Positions 1-5,946 of a stretch of DNA of 8,117 nt are shown piece by piece; the first letter of the stretch is position 1, and each line of letters starts with the position of its first letter. The translations under genes and the position numbers were made by a program. Source of the DNA: an uncultured Anaerolineae bacterium (GTDB lineage Bacteria > Chloroflexota > Anaerolineae > Anaerolineales > Villigracilaceae); NCBI GenBank assembly GCA_903854805.1, contig CAINXK010000528.1, forward strand, positions 1-8,117. The letters run 5' to 3'. The notes below the pieces were generated by a model. That model was not told the DNA's origin. It made no database searches and saw only the letters and a list, made by a program, of their open reading frames with translations.

Positions 1-1199
1 ATATCAAACAGATTGTCGCAGAATTGGAAATGAAACATGCCCCGATTTCATGTATAGGGCTGACAGGCCAGATGCACGGCATTGTCTATCTGGATGATAT
101 TGGCAATCCAGTCAGCCCATTCTACACCTGGCAGGATGGCAGGGGAAATCTCGAATACCGGGATGGGCTCAGTTATGCCGAATACCTTTCGCAGGTTTCT
201 GGAACTAAACTCGCCACCGGATTCGGCGCGGTGACCCATTTTTATAATCTGGTGAATGACCTGGTTCCGGCTTCAGCAAGGGTTATCAGTACGATCTATG
301 ATTATGCTGGGCTGCAGCTTGCCTGCGTTACCAGACCTGTACTCCATCCCAGCAGCGCAGCCAGTTTGGGCTTCTTTAACATCGAAACCAATTGCTTTGA
401 TCGCAATGCCTTACAGGCTGCGCACATCAACGAAACCTTTTTCCCTGAGACTACCCCGAAAATTGAAATTATCGGGAAAACCGAGTCCAACATTCCAGTG
501 GCTGTCGCCATTGGTGATAATCAGGCCAGCTTTATAGGGTCGGTCAATCACAGCACAGAATATTTGCTGGTAAATATTGGCACATCAGGACAGATATCCC
601 TTTTTATCAATGCTTATATTAAAAACTCTCCGGCTGAGATCCGGCCATTCTCAAGTGATGGTTTTCTGATGGTAGGCGCTTCGCTTTGTGGGGGCCGAGC
701 CTACGCCCTGCTTGAAAATTTCTTTCGCTCAGTTGTACAAATGGCAACAGGCGCAACCTGCCCACCTTTATACGAGATCATGAATGAACTGGCCAGTCAT
801 TATCCTACACTGGAACACAAACTTGAGATCTCCACCCAATTTTGCGGCACCCGTGAGAATCCCTGGCAGCAAGCAGCAATTAACAACCTTGGGGTCGATA
901 ATTTCAGCCCTGCTCACTTCATTGTTGGAACACTGGAAGGGATTGCCAGGGAACTCTATGACCTGTATGAAATTATGAGTACCCAGGGTTCCGTCAAACC
1001 CACAAAACTGGTCTGCTCGGGTAATGCGCTGCGTCTAAACCTACCTTTGCAAAGACTGGTTTCAGACATATTCGGTATGCCGATCAGCATTCCCCGCTAC
1101 AAGGAAGAAGCCGCCTGCGGCGCGGCGCTCTTTGCACTTGTCGCGGCTGGACATCAAAAAAGCTTGGCCGCGGCACAAGCACTGCTGCAATACGAATAA
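1..1199 (+). CDS. Sedoheptulokinase-like FGGY carbohydrate kinase (5' partial)
   Basis: The reading frame is open from the window edge (first whole codon at base 3) and ends in TAA at 1197-1199, so the true start lies upstream. About 398 codons are present; sedoheptulokinases are usually near 450-480 residues, so roughly the first 60-80 are missing. Numbering from the TTG at 24, the sequence shows GQMHG (15-19) and TWQDGR (35-40), both characteristic of sedoheptulokinases, IGDNQAS with the probable catalytic Asp165, VNIGTSGQ (184-190) of the nucleotide-binding lobe, SGNALRLN (332-339) and EEAACGAAL (361-369) near the C-terminus. FGGY kinases transfer phosphate from ATP to a sugar in the cytoplasm; sedoheptulokinase makes sedoheptulose 7-phosphate. 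The family call is firm. The exact substrate is inferred from motif resemblance, and another ketose or pentulose is possible. No partner gene is visible upstream, and a hairpin follows 26 bases after the stop. Confidence 0.85.
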   Translation, partial: IKQIVAELEMKHAPISCIGLTGQMHGIVYLDDIGNPVSPFYTWQDGRGNLEYRDGLSYAEYLSQVSGTKLATGFGAVTHFYNLVNDLVPASARVISTIYDYAGLQLACVTRPVLHPSSAASLGFFNIETNCFDRNALQAAHINETFFPETTPKIEIIGKTESNIPVAVAIGDNQASFIGSVNHSTEYLLVNIGTSGQISLFINAYIKNSPAEIRPFSSDGFLMVGASLCGGRAYALLENFFRSVVQMATGATCPPLYEIMNELASHYPTLEHKLEISTQFCGTRENPWQQAAINNLGVDNFSPAHFIVGTLEGIARELYDLYEIMSTQGSVKPTKLVCSGNALRLNLPLQRLVSDIFGMPISIPRYKEEAACGAALFALVAAGHQKSLAAAQALLQYE

Positions 1200-1225
1200 A
1201 GCACAAGTACCGGCCTAACATGAAC

Positions 1226-1252
1226 CCGCCAGGAGTTTGCAGATCCTGGCGG
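1226..1252 (+). terminator. Hairpin after the FGGY kinase gene, possible terminator
   Basis: CCGCCAGGA (1226-1234) and TCCTGGCGG (1244-1252) are perfect inverted copies: a 9-bp GC-rich stem with a 9-base loop. It begins 26 bases after the kinase stop codon, the usual place for a terminator. No run of T follows, so it is not a classical intrinsic terminator; it could stabilise the 3' end of the message or act with a termination factor. Confidence 0.5.
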
Positions 1253-1329
1253 CTGCTTGTCGGAAACATAGTTGAATTAAGCACTACGCGCAAAACTGGC
1301 GGGTAAGACATTACAGATTGCAAAGAAAG

Positions 1330-1377
1330 TGGCTGTATTTCCTGGGTAAAACCCAATTCACACAGGAAATATAGCCA
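1330..1377. repeat. 15-bp inverted repeat (hairpin) ending at an ATG
   Basis: The left arm 1330-1344 (starts TGGCTGTATTT) and right arm 1363-1377 (ends ATATAGCCA) pair over 15 positions, with a single G:T pair at 1335/1372. Within the central segment TGGGT (1343-1347) and ACCCA (1351-1355) can form a small inner stem that competes for the last two bases of the left arm. The right arm carries AGGAAA, a possible ribosome binding site, and its final A is the first base of an ATG that opens a 16-codon frame. It may be a terminator, a translational switch, or a pair of inverted ends left by a mobile element; the sequence does not decide. Confidence 0.6.
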
Positions 1378-1445
1378 TGAGTATTTTAAGCCAAAAAATG
1401 CAGGCTGACTTGTTTTCCAAATGTTAACATGCCCTTCCTCTACTA

Positions 1446-1474
1446 TTAACAGAAATTGGTTACACTAGTATTAA
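1446..1474 (+). promoter_or_regulatory. Weak sigma70-type promoter candidate for the CBS-GAF operon
   Basis: TTAACA (1446-1451, 5 of 6 to consensus) and TATTAA (1469-1474, 4 of 6) are separated by 17 bases. The inferred start of transcription, near 1481, lies about 25 bases before the ATG of the CBS-GAF gene. AT-rich sequence offers other choices, so this is the best fit rather than a clear signal. Confidence 0.3.
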
Positions 1475-1504
1475 TTGAAAAGTTAGCAATGAGAACAATT
1501 ACCT

Positions 1505-2569
1505 ATGATCAATTATCCGCCTTACGAATATAAACTTCCGGTCAGTATTGCAGATTTGCCAGGGCATGTTTTTTCAGTAACCCCGGAGACGCTTGCTGAA
1601 AAAGTCGTGGCAGAGTTACAAAATCAGCCAGCCCGGCCCGGTGTCATGATTATTGAAAATGGAAAATTGGTGGGGGTTGTAACGCGATTGAAGCTTTTTG
1701 AACGAGTCGGACATCGTTTTGATATAGAGTTGTTTCTACAAAAACCCATTAGTCAATTAAAAGATCTGATTCGTACCAACACTCAGGCTATGCCAGGGTA
1801 TGCTCGCATCGATGAAGCCATTCAATATGCCCTCAGCAGAGCTGCTCCAGATATATTTGATCCTATTGTTGTGCTGCGTGATGATGGCACACTGCAATTA
1901 CTGGACATAAACATACTATTGTCGGCTCAGTCACATGCAATGGCCAGCCTGAGCAATATCGGAGGAAATTTGGAGCAAATAGACAGCCTGATTCATTCAA
2001 CCCATGACGTGAATGAAATCCTTTATATCATCCTGCGGCTTTTGTGCCATGTGGTTCCCTATCATCAGGCAGCAATTCTTGCCATTGATGAAATGGGTCT
2101 GGGCTTCGTAGCCCATTCTGGATATCGCCCGGATCCAAATCGAGCTGATGATGTCATGAAAAGCGGTACATATGCGCTCATTATGAAATATCGCCTGGCC
2201 ATTTATATACCCAATGCATGTAATGCGACTGCCTGGAGGGGTATGGACGTTCTGGGCACACCGATTGCCTGGTTGGGCGTGCCGCTCCTGCTGAACCACC
2301 AACCGCTTGGTCTGCTTTCAATCAGTCGCAATGTGGAAAGGGCTTTCGATAGCGATGAACGTAAAACTGCTCTGGCATTCGCCCAACGGATAACCGAATT
2401 GCTCAAATGTGGACAACCAGCTGCCAGTAATTTAAACGAATTACAAAAATCATTAGATGCCAGGTTTCCACGGGCAGGAGAATCAGTACTGGAGCAAATG
2501 TATCGAGGGAATAAGTCTTTAGATATAGTGATTAAATCTGCTTTGGGGGAATGGCTGAAATATGGGTAA
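1505..2569 (+). CDS. CBS-domain pair plus GAF-domain sensor protein, no output domain
   Basis: A 354-residue soluble protein. Residues about 20-75 (ending in NGKLVGVVTRLKLFERVG) and 80-142 (ending DDGTLQLLDINILLSAQ) resemble the paired CBS modules found at the N-terminus of many GGDEF signalling proteins. CBS pairs commonly bind adenine nucleotides. A helical linker leads into a GAF domain at about 166-302, recognisable from VNEILYIILRLLCHVVPYHQAA at its head, the WLGVPLLLNHQPLGLLSIS strands (256-274) and the closing helix. Only about 50 residues follow, with no GGDEF, EAL, histidine kinase or DNA-binding domain. It is therefore probably a ligand sensor acting through a partner. No strong ribosome binding site precedes the ATG at 1505. 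The final codons overlap the start of a membrane microprotein, and surE follows, so the three are probably co-transcribed. The ligand is unknown. Confidence 0.85.
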   Translation: MINYPPYEYKLPVSIADLPGHVFSVTPETLAEKVVAELQNQPARPGVMIIENGKLVGVVTRLKLFERVGHRFDIELFLQKPISQLKDLIRTNTQAMPGYARIDEAIQYALSRAAPDIFDPIVVLRDDGTLQLLDINILLSAQSHAMASLSNIGGNLEQIDSLIHSTHDVNEILYIILRLLCHVVPYHQAAILAIDEMGLGFVAHSGYRPDPNRADDVMKSGTYALIMKYRLAIYIPNACNATAWRGMDVLGTPIAWLGVPLLLNHQPLGLLSISRNVERAFDSDERKTALAFAQRITELLKCGQPAASNLNELQKSLDARFPRAGESVLEQMYRGNKSLDIVIKSALGEWLKYG

Positions 2570-2693
2570 TATCATTTTTGTACTGGTATTAGTGTTTTTA
2601 GCAGTAACGATGTTGGCGCTTGTATCCATCGTTTTGCTCGTCACGGTGGATGAAGGTGGTAAAAATATATTTCAGAGGAAGATGGATAAATGA
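2562..2693 (+). CDS. 43-residue single-pass membrane microprotein
   Basis: The frame runs from ATG at 2562 to TGA at 2691-2693 and encodes 43 residues. Residues about 4-29 are almost entirely hydrophobic (IIFVLVLVFLAVTMLALVSI in the core), followed by a charged tail rich in Asp, Glu, Lys and Arg, which suggests one transmembrane helix with a short exposed C-terminus. The start overlaps the last codons of the CBS-GAF gene, and the stop overlaps the surE start as ATGA, so all three frames interlock without a gap. A GGGGGA at 2545-2550 lies 11 bases before the ATG, somewhat far for a ribosome binding site; coupling to the upstream gene may drive initiation. I do not recognise the family. It could anchor the CBS-GAF protein or SurE at the membrane, but that is inference. 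The interlocking and composition make a chance frame unlikely. Confidence 0.6.
   Translation: MGNIIFVLVLVFLAVTMLALVSIVLLVTVDEGGKNIFQRKMDK
2674..2681 (+). promoter_or_regulatory. Ribosome binding site of surE inside the microprotein gene
   Basis: AGAGGAAG lies 8 bases before the surE ATG at 2690, a good spacing. It sits within the last codons of the microprotein, so ribosomes finishing that frame arrive on the surE start; this supports translational coupling and the choice of the surE start. Confidence 0.65.
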
Positions 2694-3475
2694 GTAAACA
2701 TATTTTAGTAACCAATGATGATGGTGTGACCGCCCCCGGCTTGCTCGCACTGGCCCAGGCGATGCAAGCAATCCCAGATACAAAAGTAAGCATACTTGCC
2801 CCGGATCGCAACTGGTCTGGCAGCGGGCATGTCAAAACCCTGGATCGTCCGCTACGCATCAAAGAAGTGGTACTTGCCGATGGTTCAACCGCCTTTGCCA
2901 GTGATGGCGCGCCCTCTGATTGTGTGGCGTTGGCGCTGCTCGGTTTCTTCGAAGAGAAGATTGACCTTGTCGTTTCAGGCATCAACCCTATGGCCAACCT
3001 TGGGCACGACGTTACCTATTCCGGAACCGTCACTGCTGCAATGGAAGCGCTGATTTGGGATATACCCGGAATTGCTTTTTCACTCGGTTCGCTGGAAAAC
3101 CACCTGGGAACGCTTGATTACACCACTGCAGCTGTCATTACCCGACGAGTGGTGGAAACAGCGCTGGCGCATCGTTTTACCCCTGGGATGCTGCTCAATG
3201 TAAATATTCCATACCTGCCAGCCGACCAGATCAAAGGGTTCCATATTACCCGCCAGGGATTACGAGTTTATCGCGACCGGTTAGATAAACGTGTTGACCC
3301 GCGCGGGCGTCCTTACTACTGGATTGGGGGTGATTCACCCACCGGTACGCCCGAGGAAGGCACGGATGTCGGCGCGCTATCAGCCGGGTATGTTTCCATT
3401 ACCCCCATCCAGCTCGATTTGACCATGTATACATCCATTCCGACCCTGGGGGATTGGGGCTGGGAAAATAAATAA
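2690..3475 (+). CDS. surE: 5'/3'-nucleotidase SurE
   Basis: A 261-residue protein of normal SurE length. SurE removes phosphate from nucleoside 5'- and 3'-monophosphates with a divalent metal, and some members also shorten polyphosphate. The N-terminus ILVTNDDG contains the metal ligands Asp10 and Asp11. WSGSG carries Ser43, and SGINPMANLG carries Asn99; these match the four-residue metal site of the family. The signature continues with DVTYSGTVTAAMEA (107-120), which contributes to the active-site pocket. No signal peptide is present, so it is presumably cytoplasmic. The start is fixed by the AGAGGAAG site and by the ATGA overlap with the microprotein gene. A broken Ppx/GppA gene begins 55 bases downstream in the same direction, which gives the neighbourhood a phosphate and nucleotide theme. 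Stationary-phase or stress roles are known in other bacteria but are not shown here. Confidence 0.95.
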   Translation: MSKHILVTNDDGVTAPGLLALAQAMQAIPDTKVSILAPDRNWSGSGHVKTLDRPLRIKEVVLADGSTAFASDGAPSDCVALALLGFFEEKIDLVVSGINPMANLGHDVTYSGTVTAAMEALIWDIPGIAFSLGSLENHLGTLDYTTAAVITRRVVETALAHRFTPGMLLNVNIPYLPADQIKGFHITRQGLRVYRDRLDKRVDPRGRPYYWIGGDSPTGTPEEGTDVGALSAGYVSITPIQLDLTMYTSIPTLGDWGWENK

Positions 3476-3530
3476 AACCCTGGTTTCTCTGCCTTAAATT
3501 GGCTTACGCTGAGAAGCGGAGAGCTTGAGC

Positions 3531-4198
3531 TTGCGGAATATCGCCGCGATTGATGTTGGTCCAACGCCATTCGCATGGTTGTCCGCCGTTTGAATGCTGA
3601 CAACCGCTTGGAGACTCTGGGAAACTTGCGCCTGCCTGTACGCCTGGGTCAGGATGCTTTCACGTCAGGGCTGTTCTGCGAACCCACAATGCAAATGGCG
3701 GTGGACGCTTTCCTGCGTTTCCGAAATATGGCCGATGTTTTTGAAGTAACCCAGACTCGCGTTGTTGCCACCAGCGCCATGCGTGAAACTGCCAACAGTG
3801 ATTTGCTAATAGAACGCATTGCCCGCGAAACAGGCTTTAATATCGAACTCATCAGCGGCGAAGAGGAAGCCCGTCTCATTCATCTTGCGGTTACAAACAC
3901 TGTGAATCTCAAGGGGAAACGCGTTGTGTTGATCGATATCGGCGGCGGCAGTGTAGAAGTGACACTTTCAGATAGCGAAAACAGCCTGTCCACAAAGAGT
4001 TATGGCTTGGGCACGGTGCGTCTACTGAAAAAACTTGAATCCGCAGATGAGAAAGTGGAAATCTGCCTGGGCACCGGCGGTAACATCGAGGGAATGGGCA
4101 AGCTTCGCAAGCACCTGTTCAAGCGTGATCAAGAAGATATGATCAGCTTGGATGACATCGAACGGCCCGTACTTGTCAGTTCATATTTTTTCCGCTGA
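3531..4198 (+). pseudogene. Broken Ppx/GppA-family phosphatase (exopolyphosphatase-like)
   Basis: Remnant of an ASKHA-fold phosphatase that hydrolyses polyphosphate or pppGpp. The N-terminus is readable from TTG 3531 (GGAGAG at 3518-3523) as RNIAAIDVG up to base 3560; the rest is in the next frame from 3563. Restoring one T after 3560 gives IAAIDVGSNAIRMVVRRL, the family's usual first phosphate motif, so this is a one-base deletion or a sequencing error. Downstream, TRVVATSAMRE, ISGEEEARL, LIDIGGGSVEV and GLGTVRLL are well kept. Then LESADE joins KVEICLGTGGNIE directly near 4043-4055, where relatives normally have some 30-45 helical residues, suggesting an in-frame deletion. After ISLDDIER (about 4163) the sequence stops resembling the family and ends 11 residues later, so the C-terminal part of the catalytic domain is lost. 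Three lesions argue for a true pseudogene. The sizes of the missing parts are from memory of relatives. Confidence 0.8.
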
Positions 4199-4217
4199 TT
4201 TAACGCTCAGCGTAGGT

Positions 4218-4256
4218 GCTAACAATGTCTTTTCGATGAACAATTATCGTGTTAGC
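4218..4256. repeat. Hairpin with GCTAACA / TGTTAGC arms
   Basis: GCTAACA (4218-4224) and TGTTAGC (4250-4256) are perfect inverted copies. CGAT (4234-4237) and ATCG (4246-4249) continue the stem after a 9-base one-sided bulge, leaving an 8-base loop. It starts 19 bases after the end of the broken phosphatase frame, so it may be its terminator, but no T run follows. Confidence 0.5.
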
Positions 4257-4370
4257 GGCGGATGTGGGTTTTGCTGAGCAATTTAGCCATGGCCAATTGG
4301 CATTACTGCTTACGCAGCACAATGTAAATTCCAAATGCCTGGCGGGTTAGGGTCCCGGCGTGCGGCTTAG

Positions 4371-4460
4371 TTCAACTTGGATTGATGCGGCGGCACATAG
4401 TTGCCTCTTTTTTGACTTTCGTTATTTCCGCCGCGTCAATCCTTAATTCGTTAAGTTGGA
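4371..4460. repeat. Long two-part inverted repeat (about 21 paired bases, 34-base loop)
   Basis: GGATTGATGCGGCGG (4379-4393) pairs with CCGCCGCGTCAATCC (4428-4442) at 15 positions, one being a G:T pair. Outside it CAACTT (4373-4378) pairs with AAGTTG (4453-4458), and a wobble plus a T:A pair extend to 4371/4460. On the right side the extra bases can form their own small hairpin, CTTAA-TTCG-TTAAG (4442-4455), with a stable UUCG tetraloop. The loop 4394-4427 is T-rich. This could be a structured RNA, a leader of the next gene, or a foldback mobile remnant. Its strand is undetermined. Confidence 0.6.
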
Positions 4461-4569
4461 AACTGGCGATTATTCATTCTGGGTGGATGCACAGATGGCA
4501 AAAGCTTCAGCACATCAAATAATGTTAAAACAGCTCCACATCAACCCGGCCTGTAAGGCATATTTTCTG

Positions 4570-4575
4570 TATAAT
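4570..4575 (+). promoter_or_regulatory. Perfect -10 box for the nucleotidyltransferase-kinase gene
   Basis: TATAAT at 4570-4575 matches the sigma70 -10 consensus exactly and lies 41 bases before the ATG at 4617. No recognisable -35 hexamer sits 16-18 bases upstream, where the sequence is GC-rich, so an activator or another sigma factor may be needed, or the match may be chance. Confidence 0.45.
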
Positions 4576-4602
4576 AGGCTCGTACTAAACTTTGAATTTT
4601 TT

Positions 4603-4607
4603 GGAGG
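4603..4607 (+). promoter_or_regulatory. Strong Shine-Dalgarno site fixing the 4617 start
   Basis: GGAGG at 4603-4607 is followed by a 9-base spacer and ATG 4617. It is the strongest ribosome binding site on the plus strand of this window and supports both this start and good expression. Confidence 0.75.
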
Positions 4608-4616
4608 ATAATTCGT

Positions 4617-5759
4617 ATGCCCAAAAAGGTCTTTGTCAGTGGATGCTTCGATTTACTGCACAGCGGTCATGTGGCTTTTTTTCAGGAAGCCGCCAGGTAT
4701 GGCGACCTGTACGTTGCGATCGGTTCGGACCGCACAGTTTTTGAACTCAAGAATCGCTCCACAGTTAACAATGAAAATGAACGCAAGTATATGATCAAAG
4801 CCCTGGCCAACGTCAAAGACGTACTGATCGCAAAAGGCTCGGGCATGCTGGATTTTGTTGATGAATTGAAAGAAGTCCAACCTGATTTTTTTGTAGTCAA
4901 CGAAGATGGCAACCTGTTGGAAAAAAAGAAACTGTGCGATGAATTGGGCATCGAATATGTTGTTCTAAAGCGTGACCCTCACCCAGGCCTGACCCCGCGC
5001 TCAACTACTGCGCTGCGCGGAATGAGCAATATCCCCTACCGCATTGACATCGCGGGAGGCTGGCTGGACCAACCATTTGTCTCCCAATACCATTCCGGAC
5101 CGGTGCTGACGATTTCAATCCACCCAACTATTGAATTTAATCAACGCAGCGGCATGGCTTCCAGTACCAGGGCTTCGGCGGTGCAAATGTGGGGTGCAAG
5201 GTTGCCTTCGGATAACGTTGAAAAACTAGCAAAAATGCTATTTGCATACGACAACCCCCCGGGGACAAAAGAAATCTCAGGCTCCCAGGATTCGATCGGC
5301 ATCATTTATCCTGGCCTGGCTAAAGCAGACTATGATGGCAAATACTGGCCAACCCAGATTACAGCAATGCAAGATGAACATATTCTGACATTTATTGAGG
5401 AAGCCCTTTACCTGATACCACTCAGCCCACGACCCTCCGGTTTCCATGTGCTCGAGAATACGAATATCACACCTGAAGGAGCCAAGGCTCTGGCCGACGC
5501 AGCTATTTCTTGTTGGGAAGCCATCCTTGCCAGAAACGTGATCGAATTTGGTCGCAGCGTGCGCGCCAGCTTCGACGCCCAGGTGGCAATGTTCCCGCAC
5601 ATGTTGACTGACACGATGCTAGAGTTGATTGATATTTACCATGAACGCGCCCTGGGTTGGAAGGTCTCTGGTGCAGGCGGCGGCGGTTATTTGATCCTGG
5701 TCTCCGATAAGCCCATCGAAAATGCTGTGCGAATTAGCGTAAGACGCCAGAGCGATTAG
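4617..5759 (+). CDS. Bifunctional nucleotidyltransferase-GHMP sugar kinase fusion
   Basis: A 380-residue two-domain cytoplasmic protein. Residues 1-135 form a cytidylyltransferase-like domain: GCFDLLHSGH (9-18) holds the HxGH nucleotide-binding motif (His15, His18), and PRSTTALR (127-134) matches the second STT motif. Residues about 138-380 form a GHMP kinase: RIDIAGGWLD (142-151) is motif 1, GMASSTRASA (179-188) sits where the glycine/serine ATP loop is expected, SGSQDSIG (221-228) matches the QD motif of heptose kinases, and VSGAGGGGYLILV (350-362) is motif 3. Such pairings phosphorylate a free sugar or sugar phosphate and then load it onto a nucleotide, as HldE and FKP do with other domain orders. 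Only about 26 residues separate motifs 1 and 2, against some 75 in HddA-type kinases, so the N-lobe is unusually short; activity could be altered. CDP- or ADP-activated product and heptose substrate are inferences. It has its own promoter and ribosome binding site. Confidence 0.8.
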   Translation: MPKKVFVSGCFDLLHSGHVAFFQEAARYGDLYVAIGSDRTVFELKNRSTVNNENERKYMIKALANVKDVLIAKGSGMLDFVDELKEVQPDFFVVNEDGNLLEKKKLCDELGIEYVVLKRDPHPGLTPRSTTALRGMSNIPYRIDIAGGWLDQPFVSQYHSGPVLTISIHPTIEFNQRSGMASSTRASAVQMWGARLPSDNVEKLAKMLFAYDNPPGTKEISGSQDSIGIIYPGLAKADYDGKYWPTQITAMQDEHILTFIEEALYLIPLSPRPSGFHVLENTNITPEGAKALADAAISCWEAILARNVIEFGRSVRASFDAQVAMFPHMLTDTMLELIDIYHERALGWKVSGAGGGGYLILVSDKPIENAVRISVRRQSD

Positions 5760-5881
5760 AAATTTACCCAGCACTAGCTAAAACCCAAGCCGGCCGCCAT
5801 TCAAGCACGCTTTCCTACGGAATTCCCCCGATCATTTTGCGCAGATGAAAACAAGACACATCGGAACCATACACGGCTAAT

Positions 5882-5932
5882 CTCAAAATCCATCAACGAT
5901 AAAATAATATTTCGTCGTTGATGGATTTTGGG
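5882..5932. terminator. Perfect 16-bp hairpin between convergent genes, bidirectional terminator
   Basis: CAAAATCCATCAACGA (5884-5899) and TCGTTGATGGATTTTG (5915-5930) are exact inverted copies with a 15-base AT-rich loop; a wobble and a C:G pair extend the stem to 5882/5932. It lies between two genes that end towards each other (stops at 5759 and 5947), 14 bases past the stop of the minus-strand gene. The stem base carries A4/T4, giving a short U run in either direction, so it could stop transcription from both sides. Confidence 0.7.
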
Positions 5933-5946
5933 CGATACCAGAACAC

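Larger units (their letters stand above)
1200..1504. other. Intergenic region between the kinase and CBS-GAF genes
   Basis: About 305 bases without a convincing gene. It holds the 9-bp hairpin at 1226-1252, the 15-bp hairpin at 1330-1377, a 16-codon minigene candidate at 1377-1427 (ATG to TAA, with AGGAAA upstream) and a weak promoter candidate at 1446-1474. The last 130 bases are AT-rich, as expected ahead of a transcription start. A minus-strand frame crosses much of the region but overlaps the kinase gene and looks like a shadow. Confidence 0.6.
4199..4616. other. Intergenic region with three consecutive foldback structures
   Basis: The 418 bases between the broken phosphatase and the fusion gene contain no convincing frame. 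They hold foldbacks at 4218-4256, 4272-4319 and 4371-4460, then an AT-rich stretch with a TATAAT box at 4570 and a GGAGG at 4603. The middle foldback pairs TGCTG (4272-4276) with CAGCA (4315-4319) and AGC/AAT with ATT/GCT around a small bulge, and has the palindrome GCCAATTGGC in its loop. No remnant of the missing phosphatase C-terminus was found here. Confidence 0.6.

Noticed and set aside
1084..1356. 90-residue minus-strand frame across the end of the kinase gene
   Set aside because: Mostly antisense to a well-supported kinase gene; Arg- and Pro-rich, low-complexity product, no ribosome binding site or family signal.
2598..2997. Minus-strand frames of 61 and 118 residues opposite the microprotein and surE
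   Set aside because: They are antisense to surE, whose catalytic residues are all present, and have no start signals.
3505..4214. Nine-base inverted copies, TACGCTGAG (3505-3513) and CTCAGCGTA (4206-4214), flanking the broken phosphatase gene, possible insertion ends
   Set aside because: Nine bases over about 700 bp is close to chance expectation; the match does not extend and no target duplication is visible.
4218..4256. Integron attC-like site (GCTAACA ... TGTTAGC just after a reading frame)
   Set aside because: The flanks do not match the attC core consensus (RYYYAAC and GTTRRRY): the bases before TAAC and after GTTAG are wrong, and no second pair of boxes fits. No integrase gene is seen.
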